Source: Pleurotus djamor (taxonomy: Eukaryota > Basidiomycota > Agaricomycetes > Agaricales > Pleurotaceae). From it: a DNA stretch of 14,732 nt. Under the pieces are notes generated by a model that saw only the letters and a list, made by a program, of their open reading frames with translations, made no database searches and had not been told where the DNA came from. Of this stretch, positions 7,302-14,732 are shown piece after piece. Where the stretch lies: NCBI GenBank assembly GCA_029747585.1, contig JAPEVF010001052.1, forward strand, positions 1 to 14,732, in the 5' to 3' direction. The position numbers and the translations under genes are program-made. How positions within the stretch are numbered: position 1 is the stretch's first letter; each line of letters starts with the position of its first letter.

Positions 7302-9243
7302 CCGATGCGCATATTCAAAATGAGCCTTACCCTCTGCGTTCTCCTGATTCGGTTTCTGTTGGTCCGTGTGATGACTTCTCTGATTGCTCGCCCTAGTCTT
7401 CGTCTACATCATAACTTGGCCATCTCAATTCCTCAAACTACTTTGTATGCCCGCTAGATGTTGATCCTGGACCGTCTCTTTGGCCTGGTTTTTATGCTGC
7501 TCTCCGACTGTTGTTCGACCTTTCAAATGTGCCTGCGACTGTTTTTCGAGGACTTCACCCGCCGACCGAGTATGGACGAACGCGATGTACCCGAGACCGT
7601 CGGCCCCGCCCAAGACCTGCGAACGAACTCTGGAACGCTCTATCGACCCCTCCTTTGGTTTTGACCCCCTTTGTTGATTTGCTGCTGCCGGCACCGCTGC
7701 CATTGGACCGTCGTGGCTCGTGGCCGAACTCAGATTTACCTGGACTTGACTGACCGATCGTATGCTTGATCATCGAGGACACGCAACCTGCTATGGACAA
7801 TTACGGCTTGGACTGCGGGCGATTCCCTGGCTTTTGTTGACGAATGTAACCTCTGAATCACCTCACCGATCGCTCCTCCTTCGATACCGGAAGACTTGCC
7901 CCGCCCTGATATGATTTGTCTCTCCTTTGCTGCTATTGGCATCGCTGCCACTTAACTAACAATGCCTCTGTACGAATCTGGGAAATCTGCTTGATATCCG
8001 TCCCCTCCCTCCCTCCTTCCTCGCCCTCGACTGTTCCTGCTGTTGGCATCGCTGCCATTTACTCCCAAAGGATCCATTGACGAGCTGGAATTTCTACGAA
8101 CCTTTAATCTGCGCTGCGTGCTAGGACCGTCTGACTTGACCACCGCGGGCATCGCTGCCATTGTTACCTGCTTCGTGCACCACCGTCACTGGTCGAGATT
8201 TTATATTCTGCGACTCATCTCTACGATTGGACATTCTGGCTCAACTGCGGGCATCGCTGCCATTGTTACGGAGAACACTCTCCCTTTTGTCCTTCGCCAC
8301 CCCCCGGTCGATGTTCATCTTATCAAATGCCCTAATGACTCTCTTCAAATGCTCGATCTGTGATATCTGCCTCTTTTGCATCATCTTCCCTTTTCCTTCC
8401 TTACTGCTGCTGGCATCGCTGCCTATNGGAACCGCCGCCTATGAACCGAAATGACTCCCGATGAGATTTGGCTTCCTGCGAAACATTTGATTTTTCTGAC
8501 TTTTCGCTGGACTCTCCCAACCTGCCTTCCTAGTGACGAACTGCAGGCATCGCTGCCATTGACACTGATATCATCCTCGATCGACTTATTCTGCCTGTTT
8601 CTCTCTAGCCTTCGCCTCGATGGCGTTTTCAATGACCCCTCTCTATGACTGAGCATACCTCTCTATAATTTGGCCCTTCCTCTCTGATCTTCTCTCGCTC
8701 GAATACTGGCTCCAGGTCGCATTTGATCCTTTTCTCCTGGGAGAAACTCTGATTCCGAACTGATCATCCTCATCACTGGACAACGATTGCGAGGTTTCCT
8801 TTTGCTTTGTGTCCTTCTAACTTTTCTCGGCCAACGCATGATCCAAACGGGAGTCTGTAGCTAGAGGGCTCCAAGCTTCTCCGTTACTGGAGCCATCGTC
8901 TGGCGCGTTCGAAAACCTACTTGACCTTCTGTGCGGTTCTAACTGACGATATGGTTACGGCGCTGTGGTGCTGTGACTGATAATGGGGATACGGCTCTTG
9001 GTCTCGTGGTGCTGCTAAATATCTGAAGCTACGTCCTCTGATTCGGTCTTTTTGGTTGTCTGCTAGCTCCATCGAAACTTCGAACTGGCCCCATGGATAT
9101 TTCTTTGTGATGCAGCTTTTCCGTTGCTTTCCAGCACTTGGACCTCCACCTCCCCTCCATACAACGCTATTCTTGGATGACCTTTCCTCACGTCGCTCAG
9201 TATTCTTGCATCCCTTTTCTCCTGTTGCTCTGACTCCTACTCT
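6800..9243 (+). ncRNA. Candidate long non-coding, pyrimidine-rich transcript region
   Basis: About 2.4 kb downstream of a TATA-like box with no ORF longer than about 106 codons on either strand and no recognisable domain. The plus strand is conspicuously C+T-rich throughout, like an extended fungal leader. It holds the ACGCGT cluster and the seven-copy GGCATCGCTGCC array. I found no convincing introns before about 9320. Alternatives are a very long 5' leader of the small spliced gene at 9259, a decayed gene, or an untranscribed degenerate repeat region. Strand and ends are inferred only from base bias and the TATA-like box. Confidence 0.25.
7690..8557. repeat. Seven-copy interspersed GGCATCGCTGCC element array
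   Basis: GGCATCGCTGCC is exact at 7938-7949, 8045-8056, 8148-8159, 8250-8261, 8412-8423 and 8546-8557, with a one-mismatch copy (GGCACCGCTGCC) at 7690-7701. Start-to-start gaps are 248, 107, 103, 102, 162 and 134. Five of the seven are followed by ATT. The copies at 8148 and 8250 stay identical over 23 bases (8145-8167 and 8247-8269). Each copy is an interrupted palindrome: GGCA and TGCC flank TCGC, extended by a T-A pair in the 7938 and 8045 copies. Flanks otherwise differ between units apart from pyrimidine runs or CTGC before the element. Gaps are not a constant multiple of three and stops intervene, so it is not a coding repeat. Confidence 0.9.
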
Positions 9244-9258
9244 ATGTGTCTCGCATCC

Positions 9259-9825
9259 ATGTCGGCTCCTGAGCTCCAAACTACCAAAAGCGACATTTCG
9301 ACGAGCTCCGCTCATAATGATCGGTGCGTAATCATACCTCTGCTACCATCGTTCGTTGACATTATCTTCATAGGTGGGTCGACGGACCCGGTGAGTTGCT
9401 TTCATCTTCTGTGTAAAATTCAGCTTGCTTACTCCCCGATATTCTGTTTTCCCCCTTTCCTTAGGACTCGAAACTTTCCTGAGCGTGGGGGGTTGGGGTG
9501 GTTCGCCGTCGCTAAGTATGTAGTTTTTATGTCTGTGGCATCTGGAGCACTGTAAGTCTGTGGCAGAGTGTTTCTCAGTAAATTGCATTTTGTCGCCTTG
9601 AATTCATCGAGCATCGTAAACTTCGTTGAACTAAGTACGTAGGGCGCTAACTTCTCTTCTATCCCGGACCATCATCTCAGCTCAGCTCCGGTCCTCGATG
9701 TCCGTTCCTCGACGAGCGTCCGTATAATTTTTCCCTGTAACTCCCAGTGTATGGCATGTCTTAGGCCTCCAAATACGAGCCCTTCTCAGATGCTTCGCCA
9801 TGACGTTGGGTTCTCCGTTGCATGA
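9259..9825 (+). CDS. Possible small multi-exon gene, unrecognised product
   Basis: A chain of phase-compatible exons can be drawn: 9259-9323, 9374-9390 (17 bases), 9465-9515, 9569-9634 and 9686-9825, giving 112 residues that begin MSAPELQTTKSDISTSS. An in-frame ATG at 9244 is an alternative start. The first two introns are convincing: GTGCGT...TTCATAG (50 bases) and GTGAGT...TTTCCTTAG (74 bases). A GTACGT donor with a GCTAACT branch also occurs at 9635. The third intron (GTATGT to GCAGAG) is weaker; without it the frame stops at TAG just after 9515, giving a 46-residue protein. No domain is recognised; the middle is Gly/Trp/Ser-rich (VGGWGGSPS). It may be a protein gene or the spliced 3' part of the upstream non-coding transcript. 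Confidence 0.33.
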
Positions 9826-10793
9826 TGTGCCCTTCATCCGGAACGTTCGATGATGAACACATTGAAGCTTCAATGTGAAGATACAACATTCCACTTGGCA
9901 TCTCACGAAGCTGTTAAAGCAAGCGAGCGTTTTCCCTTCTAAACACCTCTCCTACCGATCCATTACACGCACCGAAACTCACCTTGACGTCTCACCATTA
10001 CGATTCTACGAAAATAACTGTGTTGGCCTCACGGCGTCATAGTCTAGCCGACGCGAATGATCTGCGAACAGAAGCACTCCATCCACCTGGGGCCCCAATA
10101 TCGAGACTGCCGATACATGGTCGCCGCCACCAGAAGCTTGTGTGGACGTCGTGTTCATTTGGCAAGGAGTCCAAGGAAGCACAGCACCATCGCCTGACTT
10201 GATCAGAACCACTATCTAATTCGCTTCTCCAAACATACCGATCGCGGCGAACTATAGTTCCTGGCGTCAACCAAGAGTCGAGATGTGTGAAACTAGGGAC
10301 CGCGTAATGTAATGGTTTCTATTGACTTTGGGGTCCCTCTTAACTTTGGGGGTTCTCAGCTGATGCGTTGATTAGACGGTGCTTGATTATAATAGGTGCG
10401 TGGAAAGAGCGTTTTACTCGGACATTCATTCGAACCAATAAGTTCCTTTCTGGCGATTAGCTCGATCAATGGTTAGGTTAGGGTGTTCTACAAGCATTGC
10501 CTTGTCTCGGGTCCATATATCTGTTCCTGGTCAGCAGTCGCGCAGCTATATGTGGGGGTTAATGTTCATCTCGCCCTGCCTTTTGCTAGAAGGTCTCAGT
10601 GGGTACTTCTTTGGTTATCTACCCCTCGTTATCTACTCCCTCGGTTGTCTAGTCGCTTCTCAATTTACCTCTGGGAGTCAGGTTCTAGTCGAAGGTTCTT
10701 CGTGACGTTCTGGCCGTGTCATTTGTGGATGTGATGGAACAGTTATACTTGGTTCTGTTTCGATCCATGCTCCAGCGTTGTGAAATGGCCAGG
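9826..10793. other. Intergenic region upstream of the decarboxylase gene
   Basis: About 970 bases. One stretch, 10073-10219, is open for 48 codons on the plus strand and protein-like (TWGPNIETADTWSPPPEAC, then DVVFIWQGVQGS), but the minus strand is open over the same bases and no start or acceptor is compelling. Two GTTATCTAC copies (10614-10622 and 10628-10636) contain TTATCT, i.e. AGATAA on the other strand, the binding core of fungal GATA factors, about 180 bases before the TATA box. TTAGGTTAGGG near 10473 resembles telomeric sequence but is imperfect and single. No other gene is seen. Confidence 0.4.
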
Positions 10794-10801
10794 TATAAAA
10801 G
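10794..10801 (+). promoter_or_regulatory. TATA box of the PsiD-like decarboxylase gene
   Basis: TATAAAAG lies 135 bases before the ATG. Transcription would start near 10825, giving a leader of about 100 bases that contains several CTCAG repeats (10829-10860). Confidence 0.75.
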
Positions 10802-10928
10802 CCCGTGCGTTTTCCTTCAAAGCTCTCAGCAACTCAGCTCCAATCATCAGCAGCTCAGTATTGTCCGCCATCTTTTCTCTCCAACGTATTCGTTGCATTG
10901 ATTTCTCTGCGTTCCAGATATCTCAAGA

Positions 10929-12326
10929 ATGCCTTTCCTGCGTCAACGCGTCGGTAACATCGGTGGCTGGATGCCCCGTAATCGACGTGTCCTTAGGTCC
11001 TGGATCGCAAAGAAACTCGATGAAGCCGGCGACCCAATAGAGAAGGCCCCCAGCTGGCACTCCGTTATCCAAGAATTCCGTCATCTCATTGAAGATAACC
11101 CCGAAATTTGGAAGGGATTCCATGAAATGTTTACTCAAATTCCTCCAGACCACGATGATGACCCCACCGGGGAATCCCAGGTTCGTCTGCTGTCTACGTA
11201 TCAAATTCCTTTTCCTTTTCTTAAAAGCGGCTGGGATTAGGTCACTGACTACATGAGCATGTTGAACTTGTTCGACACCGTCATCAGTGAAGCACCGGAG
11301 TGGCATTACGACCCGAATGACCCCCAGGCCAATGATCTTGTTGGCTTCCCCATCAATGCCATCCTCGATTGGCCCATGGGCACTCAAGCTGGATATGCGA
11401 TGTTCATCAATCCTACCGTAAATGCGATGTTCAAGAAGATGTTCGACGTGTGGACTCAGTATCTCACTTCCTACGCTTCGACAGCTGTACTCACCAATGC
11501 TGATAACGGTTGGTTCGGCCCCACAGCCAGCGAAATCATCCCTGGCTTCACTACCACCTACGTGTGCGATCCTGAAGATCCCACCGGACATATGGGATTC
11601 AAATCATGGGACGAGTTCTTCACCCGCCTTTTCCAAGAGGGGAAGCGTGATATCCCCTCCGAACTAGTGGACAACGACGACGTTATCTTCAGCGCCTGCG
11701 AATCCGCTGTGTACCGTGTTGCTCGCGAGGTCAACTTCCGCGATCAGTTCTGGCTCAAAGGACAACCCTACTCGCTTACCCATATGCTCAACAACGATCC
11801 CCTCGCCGTCCAATTCACTGGCGGAACGGTGTACCAGGCCTTCCTGAGCGCTACCAAGTATCATCGCTGGCACAGTCCCGTGGATGGATATATCGTCAAG
11901 ACCGTCCAGGTTCCTGGAACCTACTATGCGGAATCACCCACCGAGAGCTTCGAGGACACGGACAATAACGGCAATGGTGCTGACCCCGCTGGACCCAACC
12001 TCTCCCAGTCCTTCATCACCTCCGTTGCCGCTCGTGCTCTCATATTCATCCGTGCCAAAAATCCTACCATCGGGTTGATGTGCTTCATTGGAGTTGGAAT
12101 GGCCGAAGTGTCTACCTGTGAGATGACGGTCAAGGAAGGGGATTATGTCGCTAAAGGTCAAGAAATTGGGATGTTCCACTTTGGAGGGTCGACCCATTGC
12201 TTGGTGTTTAGGAAGGAGACGAACATCCAGATTGATAGTGCGTATATCCCGACTGAGGACAACCCCAACCCCTCGGTCCTGCTCAGAGCTCCAATTGGAT
12301 GGATTGGAGATAAGCCTTACAACTAG
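10929..12326 (+). CDS. PsiD-like phosphatidylserine-decarboxylase-fold enzyme (pyruvoyl-dependent)
   Basis: Two exons, 10929-11180 and 11241-12326, with a 60-base intron (unusual GTTCGT donor, GGATTAG acceptor), give 445 residues, close to PsiD of Psilocybe (439). Residues about 10-200 match the N-terminal PSDC-type extension; about 210-440 is the decarboxylase domain. Visible motifs are FSACESAVYRV, YHRWHSPVDG with H292 and H295, and FHFGGSTHC with the G400-S401 bond where the family self-cleaves to make the pyruvoyl group on a short alpha chain of about 45 residues. The aligned site in PsiD is GGSS. There is no N-terminal targeting or membrane segment, unlike mitochondrial Psd1, so it is probably cytosolic. 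Family members decarboxylate phosphatidylserine or, in PsiD, L-tryptophan; the substrate here is unknown. A TATA box and possible GATA sites lie upstream. The downstream neighbour is a PEBP gene on the same strand. Confidence 0.93.
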
Positions 12327-12854
12327 GCTGCCGCGGCGCCGCCTACTATTGTACTTGTACTAAGCAGTATTGAATTCAAGTTGTTTAGGGGTGTGCCAGC
12401 CGTAGCCTTAGCTCAAGGTCGAGCCTCTAAGTACTGAGAAAGACAGTCGGTTCCCTTTTCCCGCAGCCTCAGGGCTGTAGCAGAACACTCAGTCGGTCTC
12501 ATGCATATGGATCGAGAGCACCAAATGAGTGGGTCGCTTTATTCAATTCCACTCACGCTGCTCCAGTGGACTCACGCCTTAATTTTCTGTGACTCCATCC
12601 AAATAGCCTCCGCCTCAACCGCTGGCCACGCGAATTGAAAATTTCGCCTCTCGTCTTTGCGTGCAGCGAGTTAGCACAACCACGAATTGCCACGGTGGCC
12701 AAGCTCGAAGTAAGACCCACAGAGACTTCAAGGACGGGATCGCAGGGCCGAGCCGGACCGTCCCTTTTGCCCCAATGACTTCACCGAAGCTATTTCTTCT
12801 CCCATAGTCTCTTATCCAGGACTGCATCTGAGCCCCAACAGCTCAGCCTCATCT
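12327..12854. other. Spacer between decarboxylase and PEBP genes
   Basis: 528 bases holding the 3'UTR of the decarboxylase gene and the promoter and leader of the PEBP gene. No ORF of note, no clear TATA box. The last 30 bases before the PEBP start contain CAGCTCAG-like leader sequence similar to that before the decarboxylase gene. Confidence 0.45.
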
Positions 12855-13604
12855 ATGGCAAACGTAGACCCATTGTCTGAAGTGATTGCTTCACTCACCT
12901 CCGTCCAACTCATCCCGGACGTCGTCCCAACGCCGACTTACTTTACACCGACCACGCTCTTCTCCGTCATCTTTCCAACAGGGAAGGAAGTGTTGCTAGG
13001 AAATGAGTTAACGAAAGAAGATGCTGCTGACGAACCTGAGGTCGTGATTACGCCTATGGGTCCTACGCCCGATGCTAGATTGGTATCGCATGGAGAGGGA
13101 GAGACAACGTATACATTGGTTATGTGCGATCCTGACGCACCATCGAGGAAGGAGCCCAAGTACAAGGAATTCCGGCATTGGGTGGTGAGCATTTCTTGGT
13201 AACAAGCCCGGCGACTGGAGTTGAACTCCCTTGCCTTTTTTGAGATCACTGGTTTGAAAGCTCCTGCTGGGACGGCCGTCGAAACAAATAATCTCACTGC
13301 ACTGAAGACTAAGCCTTCGACAACACCTTATCGACCTCCAGGTCCTCCACCAGGCAGCGGCCTTCATCGATACAGTGAGCCTTCACGCCGGCCCTTCACC
13401 TCATGCTTGACTTTGACGTTCGGTGGAATAGTTTTCTTACTCTACGAAGAGCCTGCAGGGCAGCCGCTCACCATCCCTCAAGGCGCTCCAGAATATGGTG
13501 CCTTGCTCGAGGAGCGACGAAGCTGGACCGCAGTCAAGTTCGGGGAAACCTACGGACTGAAACTTGTTGGAGCGAATTACTTCGTTGTCCGCTCAGTCGA
13601 ATGA
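12855..13604 (+). CDS. PEBP-family protein (phosphatidylethanolamine-binding, Tfs1-like)
   Basis: Three exons, 12855-13184, 13245-13374 and 13432-13604, with introns of 60 and 57 bases (both GTGAGC donors), give 210 residues; yeast Tfs1 has 219. The diagnostic anion-pocket motifs are present: CDPDAPSR at 91-98, FRHWV at 106-110 and GSGLHRY at 147-153 followed by IFLLYEEP. The C-terminus ([19 protein letters not shown]) matches the last strand and helix of the fold. There is no signal peptide, so it is probably cytosolic. Known members bind anionic head groups; yeast Tfs1 inhibits carboxypeptidase Y and affects Ras/PKA signalling, others modulate kinases. The N-terminal part ([20 protein letters not shown]) has the Tfs1-type beta-strand order. 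It is tandem to the PsiD-like decarboxylase. Which target it regulates cannot be told from sequence. Confidence 0.93.
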
Positions 13605-14051
13605 GCCCACGCTGCAGTAGTAGTTAGGTACTTATGCTTGTTTCTTTGGGATTTTAGACAAGCTCTAATGATGAAATTCGAAGAGATGTACCTTCCATAC
13701 TTGAATAACGGACATCATCCCAATGCCAGCAGCTTTGACCCTCAAAATTTAGCCTTATTTCCCTTGCCTCTGGAGCCATGGTGATCGCTCAGATCATCAA
13801 GCAAGGGCACAAGTTCTCATGTCACCCTCAATCTAGCTGCATTCAATAATCGCTATTCCGCTATTCGGTTCAGCGTGCATGGTAGGTCAAAATTGACCAA
13901 AATCCTCCATCTGGCAAGGATCCAATGCGTGAACTGCAGGGTCGATCTGGGAAACCCGGGGACGTTCTTGTCATGGCTAACGAGACCGAAGTGTCACTTG
14001 TCAGGTTGTGGAGAGTCTCTCTTATCTCTCGGAGCTTGCCTTTTTCACGGG
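13605..14051. other. Spacer between PEBP and thioredoxin-fold genes
   Basis: About 450 bases with no convincing gene. It holds a dyad, GGTCAA-AA-TTGACC (13885-13898), about 155 bases upstream of the next TATA box, a candidate binding site for a dimeric factor. It also holds a tandem eight-base duplication, CGCTATTC (13851-13866). Confidence 0.45.
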
Positions 14052-14060
14052 TATATAAAG
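14052..14060 (+). promoter_or_regulatory. TATA box of the thioredoxin-fold gene
   Basis: TATATAAAG lies about 40 bases before the ATG at 14101, implying a very short leader of about 15-20 bases. This spacing supports the chosen start. Confidence 0.65.
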
Positions 14061-14100
14061 GCTTCAAGGTCCTGTGGGGATCCAGAGGACAAGCACGACA

Positions 14101-14547
14101 ATGCAGATCATTGCTGAAATCAAGACCTCCGCCGAGTTTCACTCGATCGTCAGCTTACCTTCTCGATCAATGGGTGGTTATGAACTTACTTCTCGGTTTA
14201 TAGGTCGGACGTGATCAGAAGACGCTGATCGAGTTTTATATGTATTCCAGTGGGGGGTCGATTGCGATGGCGAGCCAAGTTCATTCTATGTCAGATTTGA
14301 AGGACATCCACCTCTACCGCGTCGACGTGGACAAAACGCCTGAAGTCGCATTGGATATCGGCGTTCGGACTGTGAGTTAGGATACCACACATCCAGGTGC
14401 TGTCAATGACGATCTAGCTCTTTTTCGAAGATCCCGATGTATAGATTATATCAGAGTGGAAAAGTCACTGGGGAAATAACTGGCTTGAACCTGGAAGGTT
14501 TATTGGTCAGTTTTGTCGAGCCATTCCTCGCTCATATGCATGGCTAA
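14101..14547 (+). CDS. Thioredoxin-fold protein lacking both active-site cysteines
   Basis: Exons 14101-14148, 14204-14371 and 14431-14547, with introns of 55 and 59 bases, give 110 residues, the size of a classical thioredoxin. The order matches the fold: MQIIAEIKTSAEFHSI, then KTLIEFYMYSSGGSIAM where thioredoxin has a DFWA.WCGPC segment, then HLYRVDVDKTPEVALDIGVR, then IPMYRLYQSGKVTGEITG. The motif WCGPC aligns with SSGGS (residues 31-35), so both cysteines are serine and the proline is glycine. The buried Asp is Glu26; the cis-proline (P74) is kept. It should be redox-inactive. The second intron uses an AAG acceptor after a CTCTTTTTCG tract; the nearer CTAG acceptor would shift the frame into a stop. 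A third intron (14506-14560) is possible and would change the last residues, ending at 14590. A larger C-terminal domain beyond the window is not excluded. Confidence 0.72.
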
Positions 14548-14732
14548 AGTTAAGTCACAGAACATGACGTTCCCTGTGGAATTGACCTGAAGACTTATGG
14601 TGAGAGTGCGCGCCCATTGATCATACGCTGACGTACCAAAAGATTGACACTTTCGATAACATCCAAGAAGACCTCGTTCTTTCGATACCGAATACCTTCT
14701 GTCCTCCATGATACAGCATTTGTAACAGCCAT
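14548..14732. other. Right edge, 3' end or further exons of the thioredoxin-fold gene
   Basis: This stretch contains another intron-like pattern (GTGAGAG donor near 14600, CGCTGACG branch near 14627, AAAAG acceptor near 14642) followed by sequence open to the edge in one frame. The reading frames do not join cleanly to the thioredoxin exons, so it may be a spliced 3'UTR, alternative exons, or unrelated. Confidence 0.3.

Noticed and set aside
7425..8161. Several minus-strand ORFs all starting MAAMP or MAAVP
   Set aside because: The shared start is only the reverse complement of the repeated 12-mer; the rest of each frame is unrelated and short.
7690..8557. CRISPR-like reading of the repeat array
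   Set aside because: The repeat is only 12 bases, spacing varies from about 100 to 250 bases, the host is a eukaryote and no cas genes are near.
7500..9000. Intron-borne C/D-box snoRNA host gene
   Set aside because: Isolated CTGA and GATGA words occur, but I could not find properly spaced C and D boxes with terminal pairing, nor regular introns.
10471..10483. Telomere-like TTAGGTTAGGG, considered as a telomerase RNA template or interstitial telomere
   Set aside because: Only one and a half imperfect repeats, with one unit lacking a G; no other telomerase RNA feature can be supported.
10381..10500. GGTTCGAAT on the minus strand, a tRNA B-box-like motif
   Set aside because: No A box at the correct distance and no cloverleaf can be drawn.
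10923..11591. 222-codon minus-strand open frame
   Set aside because: It lies opposite the PsiD-like decarboxylase exons, spans its intron and shows no family motif; it is a shadow of biased codons on the coding strand.

Overview
The window reads as nuclear DNA of a filamentous basidiomycete, most likely an Agaricomycete. Recognisable genes are split by very short introns (about 46-80 bases, GT...AG, usually with a CTNAY-like branch site). Several promoters have a TATA box followed by a pyrimidine-rich leader. The gene content (Dsk2-type ubiquilin, a PsiD-like phosphatidylserine-decarboxylase-fold enzyme, a Tfs1-like PEBP protein) fits fungi. Two single N positions (about 4170 and 8427) show unpolished assembly.

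Layout. 1-590 (-): 5' end of a Ser/Thr/Pro-rich protein that runs off the left edge, with a probable 5'UTR intron. 600-2900: no confident gene; a possible two-exon small ORF, a tandem duplication, and exon-like pieces that look like decayed coding sequence. 2911-3865 (+): TATA box, 5'UTR intron and a 207-residue secreted protein with strongly biased codons. 4433-5939 (-): dsk2/ubiquilin, 383 residues in seven exons, one only 14 bases. 5940-6767: divergent spacer. 6768-9243 (+): TATA-like box followed by about 2.4 kb of pyrimidine-rich sequence without a sustained ORF. It holds a cluster of ACGCGT-type sites and then seven copies of a 12-base element, GGCATCGCTGCC; I read it as a candidate long non-coding transcript. 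9259-9825 (+): a possible small multi-exon gene. 10794-12326 (+): TATA box and a 445-residue PsiD-like decarboxylase. 12855-13604 (+): PEBP-family protein, 210 residues. 14052-14547 (+): TATA box and a thioredoxin-fold protein in which both active-site cysteines are replaced by serine.

Working together: apart from physical order there is little evidence of a pathway. The decarboxylase and the PEBP gene are tandem neighbours, and their family names both involve phosphatidylethanolamine, but the PsiD-like branch may act on an amino acid and the link is only a hypothesis. No methyltransferase, P450, kinase or transporter gene is visible, so this is not a psilocybin-type cluster within the window. 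Dsk2 is an ordinary housekeeping proteasome shuttle. The least explained parts are the repeat-bearing region 6.8-9.2 kb and the cysteine-less thioredoxin fold.
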